Assembly (NCBI GenBank): GCA_902791865.1
Contig: CADAXK010000010.1
Location: 47,860-111,859, forward strand
Origin: an uncultured Bacteroidia bacterium
GTDB lineage: Bacteria > Bacteroidota > Bacteroidia > Bacteroidales > ML635J-15
Direction of reading: 5' to 3'
Length of the DNA stretch: 64,000 nt
Position numbers and translations under genes: made by a program. The notes under the pieces are model-generated. The model saw only the letters and a list, made by a program, of their open reading frames with translations, had not been told where the DNA came from and made no database searches. Below, one piece after another: positions 18,466 to 27,068 of this stretch. Each line of letters opens with the position of its first letter. Positions within the stretch are counted from its first letter, which is position 1.

Positions 18466-19566
18466 TTATAATCTGGAGTGCGATTCCTTTTTCTTTATAT
18501 TGAAGCAATAGCTAAGCGAAAAAACATGCGAATACAAAGCAATGCTCTGGTCTCCGACATCTGTGAAAGCATAGTCGATTCGTACTCCGTAGAACTTTAC
18601 GCCAATGCCGAGGTTTGGCTGCCAGTAAAAAGTTTTCTTGCCATCAAAGTCGGGAACTGTCTGGAAATTGTTGAATCCGCAACGCAGGAAAACCAGGTCG
18701 CCATAACCGAGTTCCAGTCCGAAAGTGGGGTCGATACTTAATGCCTTGCTACGAATGAGAGTACTACGCTTGCCATCGAAAGTCATTGCAAGGTCGATTT
18801 CGGGATAAATCGTAAACTTTTCCTTTATCGTAAACAAATATCCTGCGCCAAGCATAAGACGAGGAACGGTAACCTCAACGCCATTAACAGGGATTTCGTT
18901 GCCTGTTTCGGTGAATACTTCTTCGAGCAGTGTGCGGTTGTAGTTCCATGCGTTGAATGTGCCTATTCCATCGCGCAAAACTGCGCCAAAACGCCATGCC
19001 TTGTAGTCGTATTTTGCGGCAAAGTCGAGTCCGAAGCCGACAGCATGTGCGAATTCGCCAACATTGCGATAGATAATCTTCACATTTCCACCAACGCTAA
19101 GCCCTTCAACGGGAAGTTTACGCGAATAGGATGCCATGAAAGCGTAGTCGGCTATCGAAAAAGAGGAAATGTTGTCGTAGTTAATGTTTCCGTTGGCATC
19201 TATCAGGTTCAGTGTGTTGGGAATGTCATCCACACCGAAACGAACCATAGAAATGGCAACAGCCGACTTGTCGTCAATCTTGTAACCAGCACCCACATAG
19301 TCGTATTTTGAAATGCCGGCAAAATATTCCGAGTGCATTGCACCGATTTCTATTTGCTTGTCGAGGCTAATCAGCGATGCTGGATTCCAATATGTTGCAG
19401 AAATGTCGTTGGTGGAGGAAATTACCGATGTTCCCATTCCCAATGCTCTGGCACCCACGCCAATAGAGAGAAATTCGTTGCTATATTTTGCTACTCCCTG
19501 TGCATTTAAAAAATTTACAGCGGTTGCTAATAACACAAATAATGCTAATTTTGCAGTCGTTTTCAT
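18466..19566 (-). CDS. porV2: PorV/PorQ-family outer membrane beta-barrel protein
   Basis: 366 residues. The signal peptide ends near ATAVNFLNAQ. The mature N terminus, GVAKYSNEFLSIGVGARALG followed by MGTSVISSTNDISATYWNPA, is characteristic of the PorV/PorQ branch of FadL-like barrels. Alternating amphipathic beta strands run to the end. In the T9SS, PorV escorts cargo from the translocon to the PorU sortase. It is the first gene of a tight pair with the PorU2-like gene (3-base gap). A partial -7-like box (minus strand TTTTCTTTG, near 19580) lies upstream. The short hydrophilic tail KKKESHSRL is unusual for a barrel, which normally ends in an aromatic residue. Alternative: a PorQ-type relative. 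Confidence 0.8.
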   Translation of the reverse strand: MKTTAKLALFVLLATAVNFLNAQGVAKYSNEFLSIGVGARALGMGTSVISSTNDISATYWNPASLISLDKQIEIGAMHSEYFAGISKYDYVGAGYKIDDKSAVAISMVRFGVDDIPNTLNLIDANGNINYDNISSFSIADYAFMASYSRKLPVEGLSVGGNVKIIYRNVGEFAHAVGFGLDFAAKYDYKAWRFGAVLRDGIGTFNAWNYNRTLLEEVFTETGNEIPVNGVEVTVPRLMLGAGYLFTIKEKFTIYPEIDLAMTFDGKRSTLIRSKALSIDPTFGLELGYGDLVFLRCGFNNFQTVPDFDGKKTFYWQPNLGIGVKFYGVRIDYAFTDVGDQSIALYSHVFSLSYCFNIKKKESHSRL

Positions 19567-19635
19567 CAGTCAATTTTTACGATGCAAAGAAAACGATTTT
19601 AAACGACAACTTATTATTTATTTTAAAAAAAAGGT

Positions 19636-20385
19636 ATGAAAAAGATAAAAGCGGCAATTCCATCGTTTGTGACTTCGCTCAATATGGTCTGCGGAGTGTG
19701 CGCCTCGGTGCTTGCCCTGCAAGGCGAAACAAAGCTTGCCGTGGTGCTTATACTAATGGCTGCTGTGTTCGATTTTTGCGATGGTTTTGTTGCAAGATTG
19801 CTACACTCCGTATCGGAATTCGGCAAGCAGATGGATTCGCTTTCAGACCTTATAAGCTTTGGTGTTGCTCCATCCGTCATTATGTACGAATTTGCCGTGA
19901 TGAACGGACTTTTTTCGCACTATGTGGCACTTTTCGTTCTGCTGATTGCCGTATTTTCGGGACTTCGCCTAGCAAAATTCAACATCGACCCCGAACAGAC
20001 TACCGAATTCAAAGGGCTACCAACTCCTGCATCGGCACTATTTGTAATATCGGTTTGCTACTATTGCAAGACAAGTGATTCCGCTTTGGCCCAAGCACTC
20101 ACATCACAGGTTGCCGTAATTGCCGTGGTGGCTTTTGTTTGCATAATGATGGTCGTTAACCTTCGCTTGTTCTCGCTGAAAATCAAATCGTTTAAAATAA
20201 AGGCAATAATCTGGCAACTGATACTTGTAGCATCGCTGATTGCCTTTGTGTGCCTCTTCGGTGTACTCGGATTGGCATTTACTATTATTTTTTATGTAAT
20301 ATTATCAATAATCAGGAATATAATTAATCGCGATAATGATGTAAAGACGCAAAATTTTGCGTCTCAACCTAAACCCAGAAACTAA
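19636..20385 (+). CDS. pssA: CDP-diacylglycerol-serine O-phosphatidyltransferase (phosphatidylserine synthase)
   Basis: 249-residue multi-pass membrane protein. It carries the CDP-alcohol phosphotransferase signature D-G-x2-A-R-x8-G-x3-D-x3-D (DGFVARLLHSVSEFGKQMD, then SLSD). The reaction joins CDP-diacylglycerol and serine to make phosphatidylserine, the precursor of phosphatidylethanolamine. It is divergent from the PorV-like gene (69-base gap). The last residues VKTQNFASQPKPRN are encoded by a dispersed palindromic repeat and its flank at 20340-20368, so the C-terminal tail is probably a by-product of repeat insertion. No transmembrane character is lost, so activity should be intact. Confidence 0.9.
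   Translation: MKKIKAAIPSFVTSLNMVCGVCASVLALQGETKLAVVLILMAAVFDFCDGFVARLLHSVSEFGKQMDSLSDLISFGVAPSVIMYEFAVMNGLFSHYVALFVLLIAVFSGLRLAKFNIDPEQTTEFKGLPTPASALFVISVCYYCKTSDSALAQALTSQVAVIAVVAFVCIMMVVNLRLFSLKIKSFKIKAIIWQLILVASLIAFVCLFGVLGLAFTIIFYVILSIIRNIINRDNDVKTQNFASQPKPRN
20340..20368. repeat. Dispersed palindrome inside the 3' end of pssA
   Basis: It is centred on the 20-base perfect palindrome AGACGCAAAATTTTGCGTCT (20345-20364). The full 29-base unit, from TGTAA to CTCAAC, recurs exactly at 36274-36302. Here it lies within the last codons of pssA; at the other site it lies between genes. Confidence 0.9.
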
Positions 20386-20406
20386 GAAACTAAAAAACAT
20401 ATTGTC

Positions 20407-20661
20407 ATGAAATTTTACGCTCAAATCAATGTAATGCCACTGAAGGCATTGTTGGACCCACAGGGAAAGGCTGTATTGAACAGCGCAGTTAAGACTGGAT
20501 TCGAAACTCTTCGCAATGTCCGCATTGGCAAGCACATAGATGTTGAAATAGAAGCTGCATCCGAAGCAGAGGCTAGCAAGAAGATTGACGAATTCTGCAG
20601 CAAGGTTCTCGTAAACCCGATAATCGAATCGTACGAGTTCACCGTAGCAGAAGTAAAGTAA
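20407..20661 (+). CDS. purS: Phosphoribosylformylglycinamidine synthase subunit PurS
   Basis: 84 residues, the usual PurS length. The pattern MKFYAQINVMPLKALLDPQG … VLNSAVKTGFETLRNVRIGK … EASKKIDEFCSKVLVNPIIE fits the family well. PurS is the small bridging subunit of the three-part FGAM synthase (PurS-PurQ-small PurL) in purine synthesis. No purQ or purL is adjacent, but purN, which acts one step earlier, lies at 26089-26670. It follows pssA by 21 bases and may be co-transcribed. A hairpin without a T-tract (about 20686-20710) follows it. Confidence 0.85.
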   Translation: MKFYAQINVMPLKALLDPQGKAVLNSAVKTGFETLRNVRIGKHIDVEIEAASEAEASKKIDEFCSKVLVNPIIESYEFTVAEVK

Positions 20662-20727
20662 AAGCTGTCGTCTGCAGATAAATTGGGAAATGTGTTTTAA
20701 ACATGTTTCCTTGCTTCGTTTAGTCTG

Positions 20728-22428
20728 ATGAAGGGACGGATTTTAAGCATATTGGTTGCTGTGCTTGCAGGTATGCTTGTACTTGCATGCGCCAAGCAGG
20801 TTGCGCTAACTGGCGGAACCAAGGATGTTACACCTCCCGAGGCAAAGGCAAGTTCTCCCGAAAACGGCTCCACAAACTTCTCTTCAAAGCACAAGTCGAA
20901 ATACATAATTGTAAAATTCAACGAGTACATCAAACTGAACGATGTCTCATCCAAACTGATTGTGTCGCCTCCAATGGAAGAAAGGCCGACTGCAGTAGTA
21001 AGTGGCAAGAAACTGAAAATCAAGCTGAATACCACACAACTGAAGCCCAACACCACATATTGTCTCAATTTCAACGATGCAATTGCCGACATCAACGAAA
21101 ACAATGCGATGAACAGTTTTGTGTATGCGTTTTCCACTGGTCCCGAAATAGACTCTATGCAATTTGCTGGCACGGTTTTCGATTCATATACCCGAAAACC
21201 TGTCGACGATGCTTGGGTTATGCTATACAACGATTTCTCCGACACTGCAGTTGCAACCAAAATTCCAGACTACATTACAAAGGTTGACAAAAAGGGTAAC
21301 TTCTACATAAACTTCGTTGCCGAAAACGAATATAAGGTTTTCGCCCTGCGCGACAACAATTCCGATTTCATGTTCAACTTGCCCGAAGAAAGCATTGCAT
21401 TCATCGACACGGTTTTCCGTCCATCGGTAGAAATTAGTTATGATACGTTGAAGTCAAAAAAGGATACGCTCAACGATTCAATTGTCACAAAATACCACTA
21501 CAAACCCAATGACATAAAGTTGTTGCTGTTCAAGGAAAACAAGACACCCCAGTTCTTCAAGTCGTCTAAACGGGTGAAGCGCAACTATTTCGAACTAGTA
21601 TTCAATTTCACGCAATACGAAAAATACAACTTTACAGTTCCGGGCGACAGTTCTGCTTTTGTATGGGCAACCGACAATCCCGACACGGTAAGGATCTGGC
21701 TGAAAGACACCTCACTGATTGCATCAGATACGCTGAAAATCTTTGCCGAATATGTTGACCCCGCTTTCCCCGACTCGGTGCATTACGATACGCTAAAGTT
21801 CCGCAAGCAGGACAAACTGTTCCCCGACACTCTGCTTACCATGAAACTTTCGAAGGAAAAGCGTCCCGACTCCGACTACAGCATTTTGTTTTCACAACCC
21901 GTAGAAACATTCGATACCAGCAAGTTGACACTTTTCGGTGCTGTCGACACCTTGTTCGAGAAGATGGACTCTCGAGTGGAAAAAGATTCGCTTAATCCTC
22001 TAAAGTTAAGAGTTATAGCCGACATCACCGAGGGACGAAAGTACAAGATTGCCGTCGATTCGGCGTTTGCAACTTGCATATACGGATACACCAACAAAGC
22101 CGACACGGTTGACATTGTGCCTATGCGCGAAACAGATTTCGGTGCACTAAAAGTTATATTTCAAGACGATAAACCATACTTTGTAGAACTGCTTCAAGGC
22201 GACAAGGTAATAGCTCATGAATCTGTTAGCGAAAAAACAGCATCATTAGTCTATCTTACTCCCGGCAAATATGACATTAGGGTAGTTGAAGATGAAAATC
22301 AGAATGACCGCTGGGACACAGGCGATTATTCCATCCATCTACAGCCCGAAAAAGTATTCTATTATCCGCAACAATACGAAATCCGTAGCAGCTGGAGCCA
22401 TGAAGTAACATGGGAAAACAAGGAATAG
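20728..22428 (+). CDS. Lipoprotein with N-terminal bacterial Ig-like (Big_5-type) domain
   Basis: 566 residues. The signal peptide MKGRILSILVAVLAGMLVLA is followed by Cys21 in a good lipobox (LVLAC). Next come GGTKDVTPPEAKASSPENGS and KYIIVKFNEYIKLNDVSSKL, the start of a Big_5/SbsA Ig-like domain that ends near LKPNTTYCLNFNDAIADINE and YAFSTG. Then comes a carboxypeptidase-regulatory-like beta sandwich (GTVFDSYTRKPVDDAWVMLY). The C-terminal part resembles a second such sandwich (TPGKYDIRVVEDENQNDRWDTGDY). This architecture is common in Bacteroidota and usually annotated as an Ig-like domain-containing protein; no biochemical role is established. It is likely anchored in the outer membrane or facing the periplasm. 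It is convergent with the next gene (28-base gap). Confidence 0.75.
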   Translation: MKGRILSILVAVLAGMLVLACAKQVALTGGTKDVTPPEAKASSPENGSTNFSSKHKSKYIIVKFNEYIKLNDVSSKLIVSPPMEERPTAVVSGKKLKIKLNTTQLKPNTTYCLNFNDAIADINENNAMNSFVYAFSTGPEIDSMQFAGTVFDSYTRKPVDDAWVMLYNDFSDTAVATKIPDYITKVDKKGNFYINFVAENEYKVFALRDNNSDFMFNLPEESIAFIDTVFRPSVEISYDTLKSKKDTLNDSIVTKYHYKPNDIKLLLFKENKTPQFFKSSKRVKRNYFELVFNFTQYEKYNFTVPGDSSAFVWATDNPDTVRIWLKDTSLIASDTLKIFAEYVDPAFPDSVHYDTLKFRKQDKLFPDTLLTMKLSKEKRPDSDYSILFSQPVETFDTSKLTLFGAVDTLFEKMDSRVEKDSLNPLKLRVIADITEGRKYKIAVDSAFATCIYGYTNKADTVDIVPMRETDFGALKVIFQDDKPYFVELLQGDKVIAHESVSEKTASLVYLTPGKYDIRVVEDENQNDRWDTGDYSIHLQPEKVFYYPQQYEIRSSWSHEVTWENKE

Positions 22429-22456
22429 TCCCAAAAACCTATAAGTCCCCCCAAAA

Positions 22457-23143
22457 TTATAATTTCATTATCAGAAATACTGTTCCTGCAATTACTACAA
22501 CTATTGAAATTATCAGGTATACAATCGCATTTATTCTGGTTTTACGGTCGTACATGACAACTTTCTCGCCATTGAACAACTGTTTTTTTCCAAGCAACGA
22601 TGCAGCTAGGAAAATGCCGATTATACCACCAAGGAATGCAAAAATATAGCCGATAATGATTGTGCCATAGCCACCAAACTTAGGTTGACGAACTTCCTCA
22701 AGGCGTTTCTGGCGATATGCATCAACCACCTCATCGGACACATGCTTGCCACGTTTGTCGAGCAGGGTTTGAGCCATCACGATGTCTTCTACAGCCCATT
22801 CATCCGGTTTCTTTATCACATCCAAAAGCTCGTCATCGCTGAACTCGTTCAGCAATGTGTTTTCTTCGCTTCCGGCATTGCCGAAATAATCGGCTATGTG
22901 ACTGCGAAGTTCTGATTGTGAGCGCTCAAAATCGTCCTCGGCAACCATTAGCATGAACTTGTACTGCATGGCATCCTCGGCAACCTGCACACCATACGCC
23001 GATGACAAAACATCGTTGCTGTCAGCTTTTGGATTTTCAATGGTATAATCTATTCCGCAGTCATCGAACACATCGGTGAAAAATTTCATGTCTTCCTCGT
23101 TGCGGAATACCCTGAACAATATGTATTTCTTTTCGTCTTCCAT
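22457..23143 (-). CDS. Small membrane protein with DUF2007-like N-terminal domain
   Basis: I chose the ATG at 23143 (MEDEKKYILFRVFRNEED), five bases after the aroE stop; a TTG-initiated extension would overlap aroE. About 228 residues. The N-terminal 100 residues (FFTDVFDDCGIDYTIENP … KFMLMVAEDDFERSQSEL) resemble the ferredoxin-like putative signal-transducing DUF2007 fold. A short acidic middle precedes two membrane spans (YGTIIIGYIFAFLGGIIGIF and INAIVYLIISIVVVIAGTVF). The function is unknown. It is co-oriented with and directly downstream of aroE. Confidence 0.7.
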   Translation of the reverse strand: MEDEKKYILFRVFRNEEDMKFFTDVFDDCGIDYTIENPKADSNDVLSSAYGVQVAEDAMQYKFMLMVAEDDFERSQSELRSHIADYFGNAGSEENTLLNEFSDDELLDVIKKPDEWAVEDIVMAQTLLDKRGKHVSDEVVDAYRQKRLEEVRQPKFGGYGTIIIGYIFAFLGGIIGIFLAASLLGKKQLFNGEKVVMYDRKTRINAIVYLIISIVVVIAGTVFLIMKL

Positions 23144-23148
23144 CTTGC

Positions 23149-23910
23149 TTAAATATTTTCGTTCCAAATTTCCCAAGCCTTGTCGGCCTGCTCGTATAGC
23201 ATAGTCAGTCCGTTTGCCGTTCTTGCTCCTTGAGCCTCACACTTTTCCATGAATTTGGTTTTCGAGGGATTATATACAAGGTCGAGGCAGATATGATCTG
23301 GAGTTATACCTTCGTACGGTATCTGCGGGAAATTCGACACATTTGGGAACATCCCGACTGGCGTGGCATTGACAATCAACCTATAGTCGCCAATTATGCG
23401 TGGTGTCAGTTTTTTGTATGGCAGCTCATCGAGTGTGGATGGCAAGCGCGACACATTTGTCGACTTTATTCCCATTTCCGACAAGGCCACCTTGGCTGTC
23501 TTTGCCGAGCCTCCGCTTCCGAGAATCAGAGCCTTGCAGTCGGCAGGAAGTTCGAGCATGGCAAAAGTCTTGCGCAAACCAAAAATGTCGGTGTTATAAC
23601 CCTTCAAGGTGGTGTAGTCGCCGTTGCGTGTTATCTTAATGACATTCACCGTGCCGAGTTTCAGCACTGTAGGATCAAGTTCATCGAGGAAAGGAATAAT
23701 GGTCTCCTTGTAAGGCGATGTCACATTCAGTCCGACCAAATTCGGATTTCCCGAAATTATGTTCGTCACTTTCGAAACTTCCGAAATGGGGAAAAGTGTG
23801 TACTTGCAGTTTGTCAGTCCAAGTTCCGCAAATTTCTTTGTAAAATATTTCTGCGAAAGCGAATGGCTCAACGAGCCACCTATAAGTCCGAATTGTCGTT
23901 TGTTGCTCAT
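23149..23910 (-). CDS. aroE: Shikimate dehydrogenase
   Basis: 253 residues. The N terminus FGLIGGSLSHSLSQKYFTKK is the shikimate-binding S-x-S motif. NVTSPYKETIIPFLDELDP carries the catalytic Lys, and ALILGSGGSAKTAKVALSEM is the nucleotide-binding loop. The enzyme reduces 3-dehydroshikimate to shikimate in aromatic amino acid synthesis. The final NGLTMLYEQADKAWEIW is typical of the family. It is the first gene of a pair with the DUF2007-like membrane protein. Confidence 0.92.
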   Translation of the reverse strand: MSNKRQFGLIGGSLSHSLSQKYFTKKFAELGLTNCKYTLFPISEVSKVTNIISGNPNLVGLNVTSPYKETIIPFLDELDPTVLKLGTVNVIKITRNGDYTTLKGYNTDIFGLRKTFAMLELPADCKALILGSGGSAKTAKVALSEMGIKSTNVSRLPSTLDELPYKKLTPRIIGDYRLIVNATPVGMFPNVSNFPQIPYEGITPDHICLDLVYNPSKTKFMEKCEAQGARTANGLTMLYEQADKAWEIWNENI

Positions 23911-23923
23911 ATTTTATTTTTGT

Positions 23924-24000
23924 TGAGTCGTGCCGTGGCGCGACTGTACTTTATTGGTTCCTATTCCTATGTTTGAGACGATGCACGCATCGTCTGTACT
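23924..24000. repeat. Two tandem intergenic palindromes with different cores
   Basis: The first is AGTCGTGCCGTGGCGCGACT at 23926-23945 (one G-T wobble). The second is AGACGATGCACGCATCGTCT at 23976-23995 (9-base arms, 2-base loop). Both are preceded by TTG and followed by GTACT plus AT-rich sequence, so they share flanks but not cores. The spacer between aroE and the DUF368 gene holds little else. Confidence 0.85.
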
Positions 24001-24922
24001 ATTTATCTGTTTCTTCTCCTTTTTTTGATTTAATCCTACTTGCTATTGTTTCCGTTACGATTATAAGTGCTGCACCTAATATTATAATAGATACGGCGAT
24101 AAAGAATTCCGTATTAATATCTGGCAGTATGTTGTCTTTTGCCATTGGTAGCGCACCATTCTCATAGATTTTCCAAGGCCATATAATAGGAAGACTTCCA
24201 ACTATGAATCCCGTGAGAAGCGAAATTGTCATGTCGTGATAGTGCTTGAAAATCCAAGCTAGCACATGGGCGAACGCTACAATTCCGACAACTACGCCAA
24301 TCATTACGGGCAGTATTATCTTCATCGACTCGGCAAAATTATTGGTAAGCATATCTATTCCATTGATTACCAACGAGTAGTCGCCCATAAGCACAAGTAT
24401 ATACGACCCCGAAACTCCAGGCAGTATCATTCCGCTTGAACCGATTGCTCCACAAAGCATCAAATAGAAGAAATTATCGTTCTCTTGAGCTGTGGTTCCG
24501 AAAGCAATCAGTAGCGAAATGCCGATTCCGATTGCGAAGGCCAAAATTACACCAAAATTCCATTTCTTAATGGTCTTGCCAACATAGAAAATCGATGCTA
24601 TAAGCAGTCCAAAGAAAAGAGCCCATATATATGTAGGATAATTCTCGAACAGGTACTTGAACAGTTTAGCCACCGAAACCATAGCCACGGCTATTCCAAG
24701 AAGCACCTCGAATAGGAATACAAAATCGGTATGTTTTGCAAATTCCTTGAATTTTCCTGTAAACAGTAGCTTTATTGCTTTGAAATTAAACGATTTGAGA
24801 GAATTGATAAGCCTTTCAAAAATTCCTGTTATCAGAGCGATGGTTCCTCCCGAAACGCCGGCAATCACGTTTGCTACTCCCATTGCCACGCCCTTGAAAA
24901 AATTTACAATAAAATTCTTCAT
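23999..24922 (-). CDS. DUF368 family membrane protein, PopT-type polyprenyl-phosphate transporter
   Basis: 307 residues with about eight to nine hydrophobic spans. The N terminus GVAMGVANVIAGVSGGTIAL and the internal IGSSGMILPGVSGSYILVLM are the paired GxSGG / PGVSG motifs of DUF368. Members have been shown in other bacteria to recycle undecaprenyl phosphate across the cytoplasmic membrane for cell-wall and surface polysaccharide synthesis; I transfer that role by family. The stop lies next to a palindromic repeat. It sits one base downstream of the endonuclease I gene and is probably co-transcribed with it. Confidence 0.8.
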   Translation of the reverse strand: MKNFIVNFFKGVAMGVANVIAGVSGGTIALITGIFERLINSLKSFNFKAIKLLFTGKFKEFAKHTDFVFLFEVLLGIAVAMVSVAKLFKYLFENYPTYIWALFFGLLIASIFYVGKTIKKWNFGVILAFAIGIGISLLIAFGTTAQENDNFFYLMLCGAIGSSGMILPGVSGSYILVLMGDYSLVINGIDMLTNNFAESMKIILPVMIGVVVGIVAFAHVLAWIFKHYHDMTISLLTGFIVGSLPIIWPWKIYENGALPMAKDNILPDINTEFFIAVSIIILGAALIIVTETIASRIKSKKGEETDK

Positions 24923-24923
24923 C

Positions 24924-25988
24924 CTAATACTTTATAATCTTTGTCGTTGCGGAACTTCCATCGGAAAACTCAATGCGCACAAAGTACATTCCGTTTTCCA
25001 ACTGTTCCAAATTTATCGTTGCAAAATAAGTTTCTATGTTACAAAACAAAGTTTTCTCACCAAGAATATTAAAAATCGATACCGAAGTCATTGTCCTGTC
25101 GGACGATATGTCAACCATTCCGTTTGTAGGATTTGGCGCTATCGAGAATTTTGGACCATTATCCTCCATCTCCACCCCTGCCTGCGGACTTAAGCACGAT
25201 TCAAAATCGCAATGATCGTTCCAGATGGCATCCACAAAGTACGGACAGTCGATGAACGGATTACGATTGTGCTGGATTGCGTAAACTGCATTGTTGCGGT
25301 CGATTTCCTTCTGCGACACGGGGTCGGCATAGTGCCATTCTATAAGCATACGCAACGCCCAAGGCTTCAGCTGGCTTCCCTCGAACATAGATCCTGAGTC
25401 CTGACCAAGATTCTTGTCCTTGTAGCATACGCTCATATAAAAATAGGTACGCGCCAAATCGCCCTTGTACTCGTCAACCGGCTCGAATACCGTTCCTGTG
25501 TAACCCGAATACGAACATGTACCAATCTTGCTTCCATTGCCTGATGTATAAGTCGGATTTGAGACCTTTCCCAAAGGGAGATTTCCGCGTTTGTTGTTTA
25601 CCCATCCGTCTGTTGGATATACATGGAACAGGTCGGTTTTCATAGGCGTTGCCTCTCCGAACCAGCTTTGTGGCACCGAATGTTCGCGGTTATAGCAGTC
25701 ACATTCACGGCTGTAGCTTCCGCACTGGTCGGTTGAGTAAGTAAAATCGCAGTCGGAGTATATGTCCCATATTTTACCATTGTCGCGAAGGTCGGTCTGT
25801 CTGTATGCCGACCAAAGTTCGTTGTAGCTTATTGCCGTGTGCGATGAAATAATGGTGTACAGCTTTTGTCGCAGTTCCTCACCGCACAGGTCGCGAGCCG
25901 AATCGTAGTAGTTAGCTGGCATTTGTGCGTATATTGCTACGGAGCTGAAGAATATTATTATAATCAGAATGGTATTTCGAAAAATCAT
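24924..25988 (-). CDS. Secreted endonuclease I with T9SS type A sorting domain
   Basis: 354 residues. The signal peptide ends near SSVAIYAQ. The endonuclease I (EndA/NucM, HNH-like) domain fills about residues 25-260; the active-site segment is CDCYNREHSVPQSWFGEATP, where His is the general base, followed by DLFHVYPTDGWVNNKRGNLP. The C-terminal 75 residues (FSIAPNPTNGMVDISSDRTM … LENGMYFVRIEFSDGSSATT) are a clear T9SS type A sorting domain. A nuclease of this kind would degrade extracellular DNA for nutrients or biofilm turnover. It overlaps nothing and is followed after one base by the DUF368 gene. Confidence 0.9.
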   Translation of the reverse strand: MIFRNTILIIIIFFSSVAIYAQMPANYYDSARDLCGEELRQKLYTIISSHTAISYNELWSAYRQTDLRDNGKIWDIYSDCDFTYSTDQCGSYSRECDCYNREHSVPQSWFGEATPMKTDLFHVYPTDGWVNNKRGNLPLGKVSNPTYTSGNGSKIGTCSYSGYTGTVFEPVDEYKGDLARTYFYMSVCYKDKNLGQDSGSMFEGSQLKPWALRMLIEWHYADPVSQKEIDRNNAVYAIQHNRNPFIDCPYFVDAIWNDHCDFESCLSPQAGVEMEDNGPKFSIAPNPTNGMVDISSDRTMTSVSIFNILGEKTLFCNIETYFATINLEQLENGMYFVRIEFSDGSSATTKIIKY

Positions 25989-26005
25989 CTGTATTTGTTT
26001 TTGCG

Positions 26006-26013
26006 CAAAGGTA
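26006..26013 (-). promoter_or_regulatory. -7 promoter box of the endonuclease I gene
   Basis: The minus strand reads TACCTTTG (TAnnTTTG) 18 bases before the ATG at 25988, so the 5' leader is very short. The adjacent spacer up to 26088 is TTTACGATT-type repeat filler. Confidence 0.55.
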
Positions 26014-26088
26014 AGGATTATTTACAATTTACGAGTTACGATTTTAGATTTACGATTGATTAGAATATTTAATGAATTGATTTTCAAA

Positions 26089-26670
26089 TCATCGAATCCC
26101 CAACGCTATCTTCTCTATAACCTCCGGGTAATATTTGTACTCAAGAGCATGAACCTTGTTGGCAATGTCATCTGGAGAATCTGACGGATCGATTGCAACC
26201 TTTGCCTGAAAGACCGTACAGCCCTTGTCGTAGTTGCCATCAATGAGGTGAATGGTGATTCCTGTTTCGGTTTCGCCACTTTGCTTAACTGCCTCGTGGA
26301 CATGCATGCCGTACATTCCCTTTCCGCCAAACTTTGGCAACAGGGCAGGATGTATATTCACGATTCGACCGGGATATGCATCAATCAAGTACTGCGGAAC
26401 AAGCCAAAGAAAACCAGCAAGGACTATCATGTCGATGTCGTGCTTGGCGAGGTATTCCATTATCTTTTTTCCATCATTGAACTCGGTTCGGGTGAATGTC
26501 ATTGATTCCAGTCCGAGGCGTTTTGCGCGTTCAAGCACGAAGGCATCGGGGTTATTACAGAGTACACAGGCAGGTTTTGCTGTAGTTCTGCCATTGAAAT
26601 AATTTGCTATATTTTCGACATTAGTGCCTGAACCAGAAGCAAATAGCGCAATTCTTGTCATTTTGTCCAT
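26089..26670 (-). CDS. purN: Phosphoribosylglycinamide formyltransferase
   Basis: 193 residues, normal for PurN. The N-terminal RIALFASGSGTNVENIANYF is the phosphate-binding loop. The catalytic Asn-His-Asp set is visible in GRIVNIHPALLPKFGGKGMY and GITIHLIDGNYDKG. It transfers a formyl group from 10-formyl-THF to GAR in purine synthesis. The start is either the ATG at 26670 (MDKMTR) or at 26661 (MTRIAL). It is divergent from acpP. Confidence 0.92.
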   Translation of the reverse strand: MDKMTRIALFASGSGTNVENIANYFNGRTTAKPACVLCNNPDAFVLERAKRLGLESMTFTRTEFNDGKKIMEYLAKHDIDMIVLAGFLWLVPQYLIDAYPGRIVNIHPALLPKFGGKGMYGMHVHEAVKQSGETETGITIHLIDGNYDKGCTVFQAKVAIDPSDSPDDIANKVHALEYKYYPEVIEKIALGIR

Positions 26671-26747
26671 TGTAGTGTCCTTTATGTTTGATTATCAATG
26701 CAAAGTACATTAAAAAAATTGGCAATGGCAAAAAAGAATTAAAAAAG

Positions 26748-26779
26748 TTTGACTATCTAAAATGTATTTAGTTATTTTG
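26748..26779 (+). promoter_or_regulatory. Promoter of acpP-fabF-rnc
   Basis: The -33 box TTTG lies at 26748-26751 and a near-consensus -7 box TTATTTTG at 26772-26779, separated by 20 bases, which fits the Bacteroidota sigma-ABfr pattern. The acpP ATG is 47 bases downstream. Confidence 0.6.
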
Positions 26780-26825
26780 CACCGATTTTTTTTTAATGAT
26801 TTTTATTAACTAAAATTTACGATTT

Positions 26826-27065
26826 ATGTCAGACATTGCATCTAGAGTAAAAAGTATTATCGTTGAGAAATTAGGCGTAGACGAAGCAGAAGTAACACCA
26901 GAAGCAAGTTTCATTTCTGATTTGGGTGCTGATTCATTGGATACAGTTGAATTGACAATGGAATTCGAAAAAGAATTTGGTGTTGAAATTCCTGATACAG
27001 AAGCAGAAAACCTCACAACAGTAGGTGCTGCAATAGCCTACATAGAAGCACACATGCAAAAATAA
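26826..27065 (+). CDS. acpP: Acyl carrier protein
   Basis: 79 residues, acidic. The phosphopantetheine attachment serine is in the motif [20 protein letters not shown]. It carries growing acyl chains in type II fatty acid synthesis and donates acyl groups to LpxA and LpxD. It is followed after three bases by fabF. Confidence 0.97.
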   Translation: MSDIASRVKSIIVEKLGVDEAEVTPEASFISDLGADSLDTVELTMEFEKEFGVEIPDTEAENLTTVGAAIAYIEAHMQK

Positions 27066-27068
27066 TTT

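Noticed and set aside
20686..20710. Hairpin between purS and the lipoprotein gene as an intrinsic terminator
   Set aside because: It has a stem with two G-T wobbles but no following T-tract and an A/T loop; it may be a weak processing site, but the evidence is too thin to annotate.
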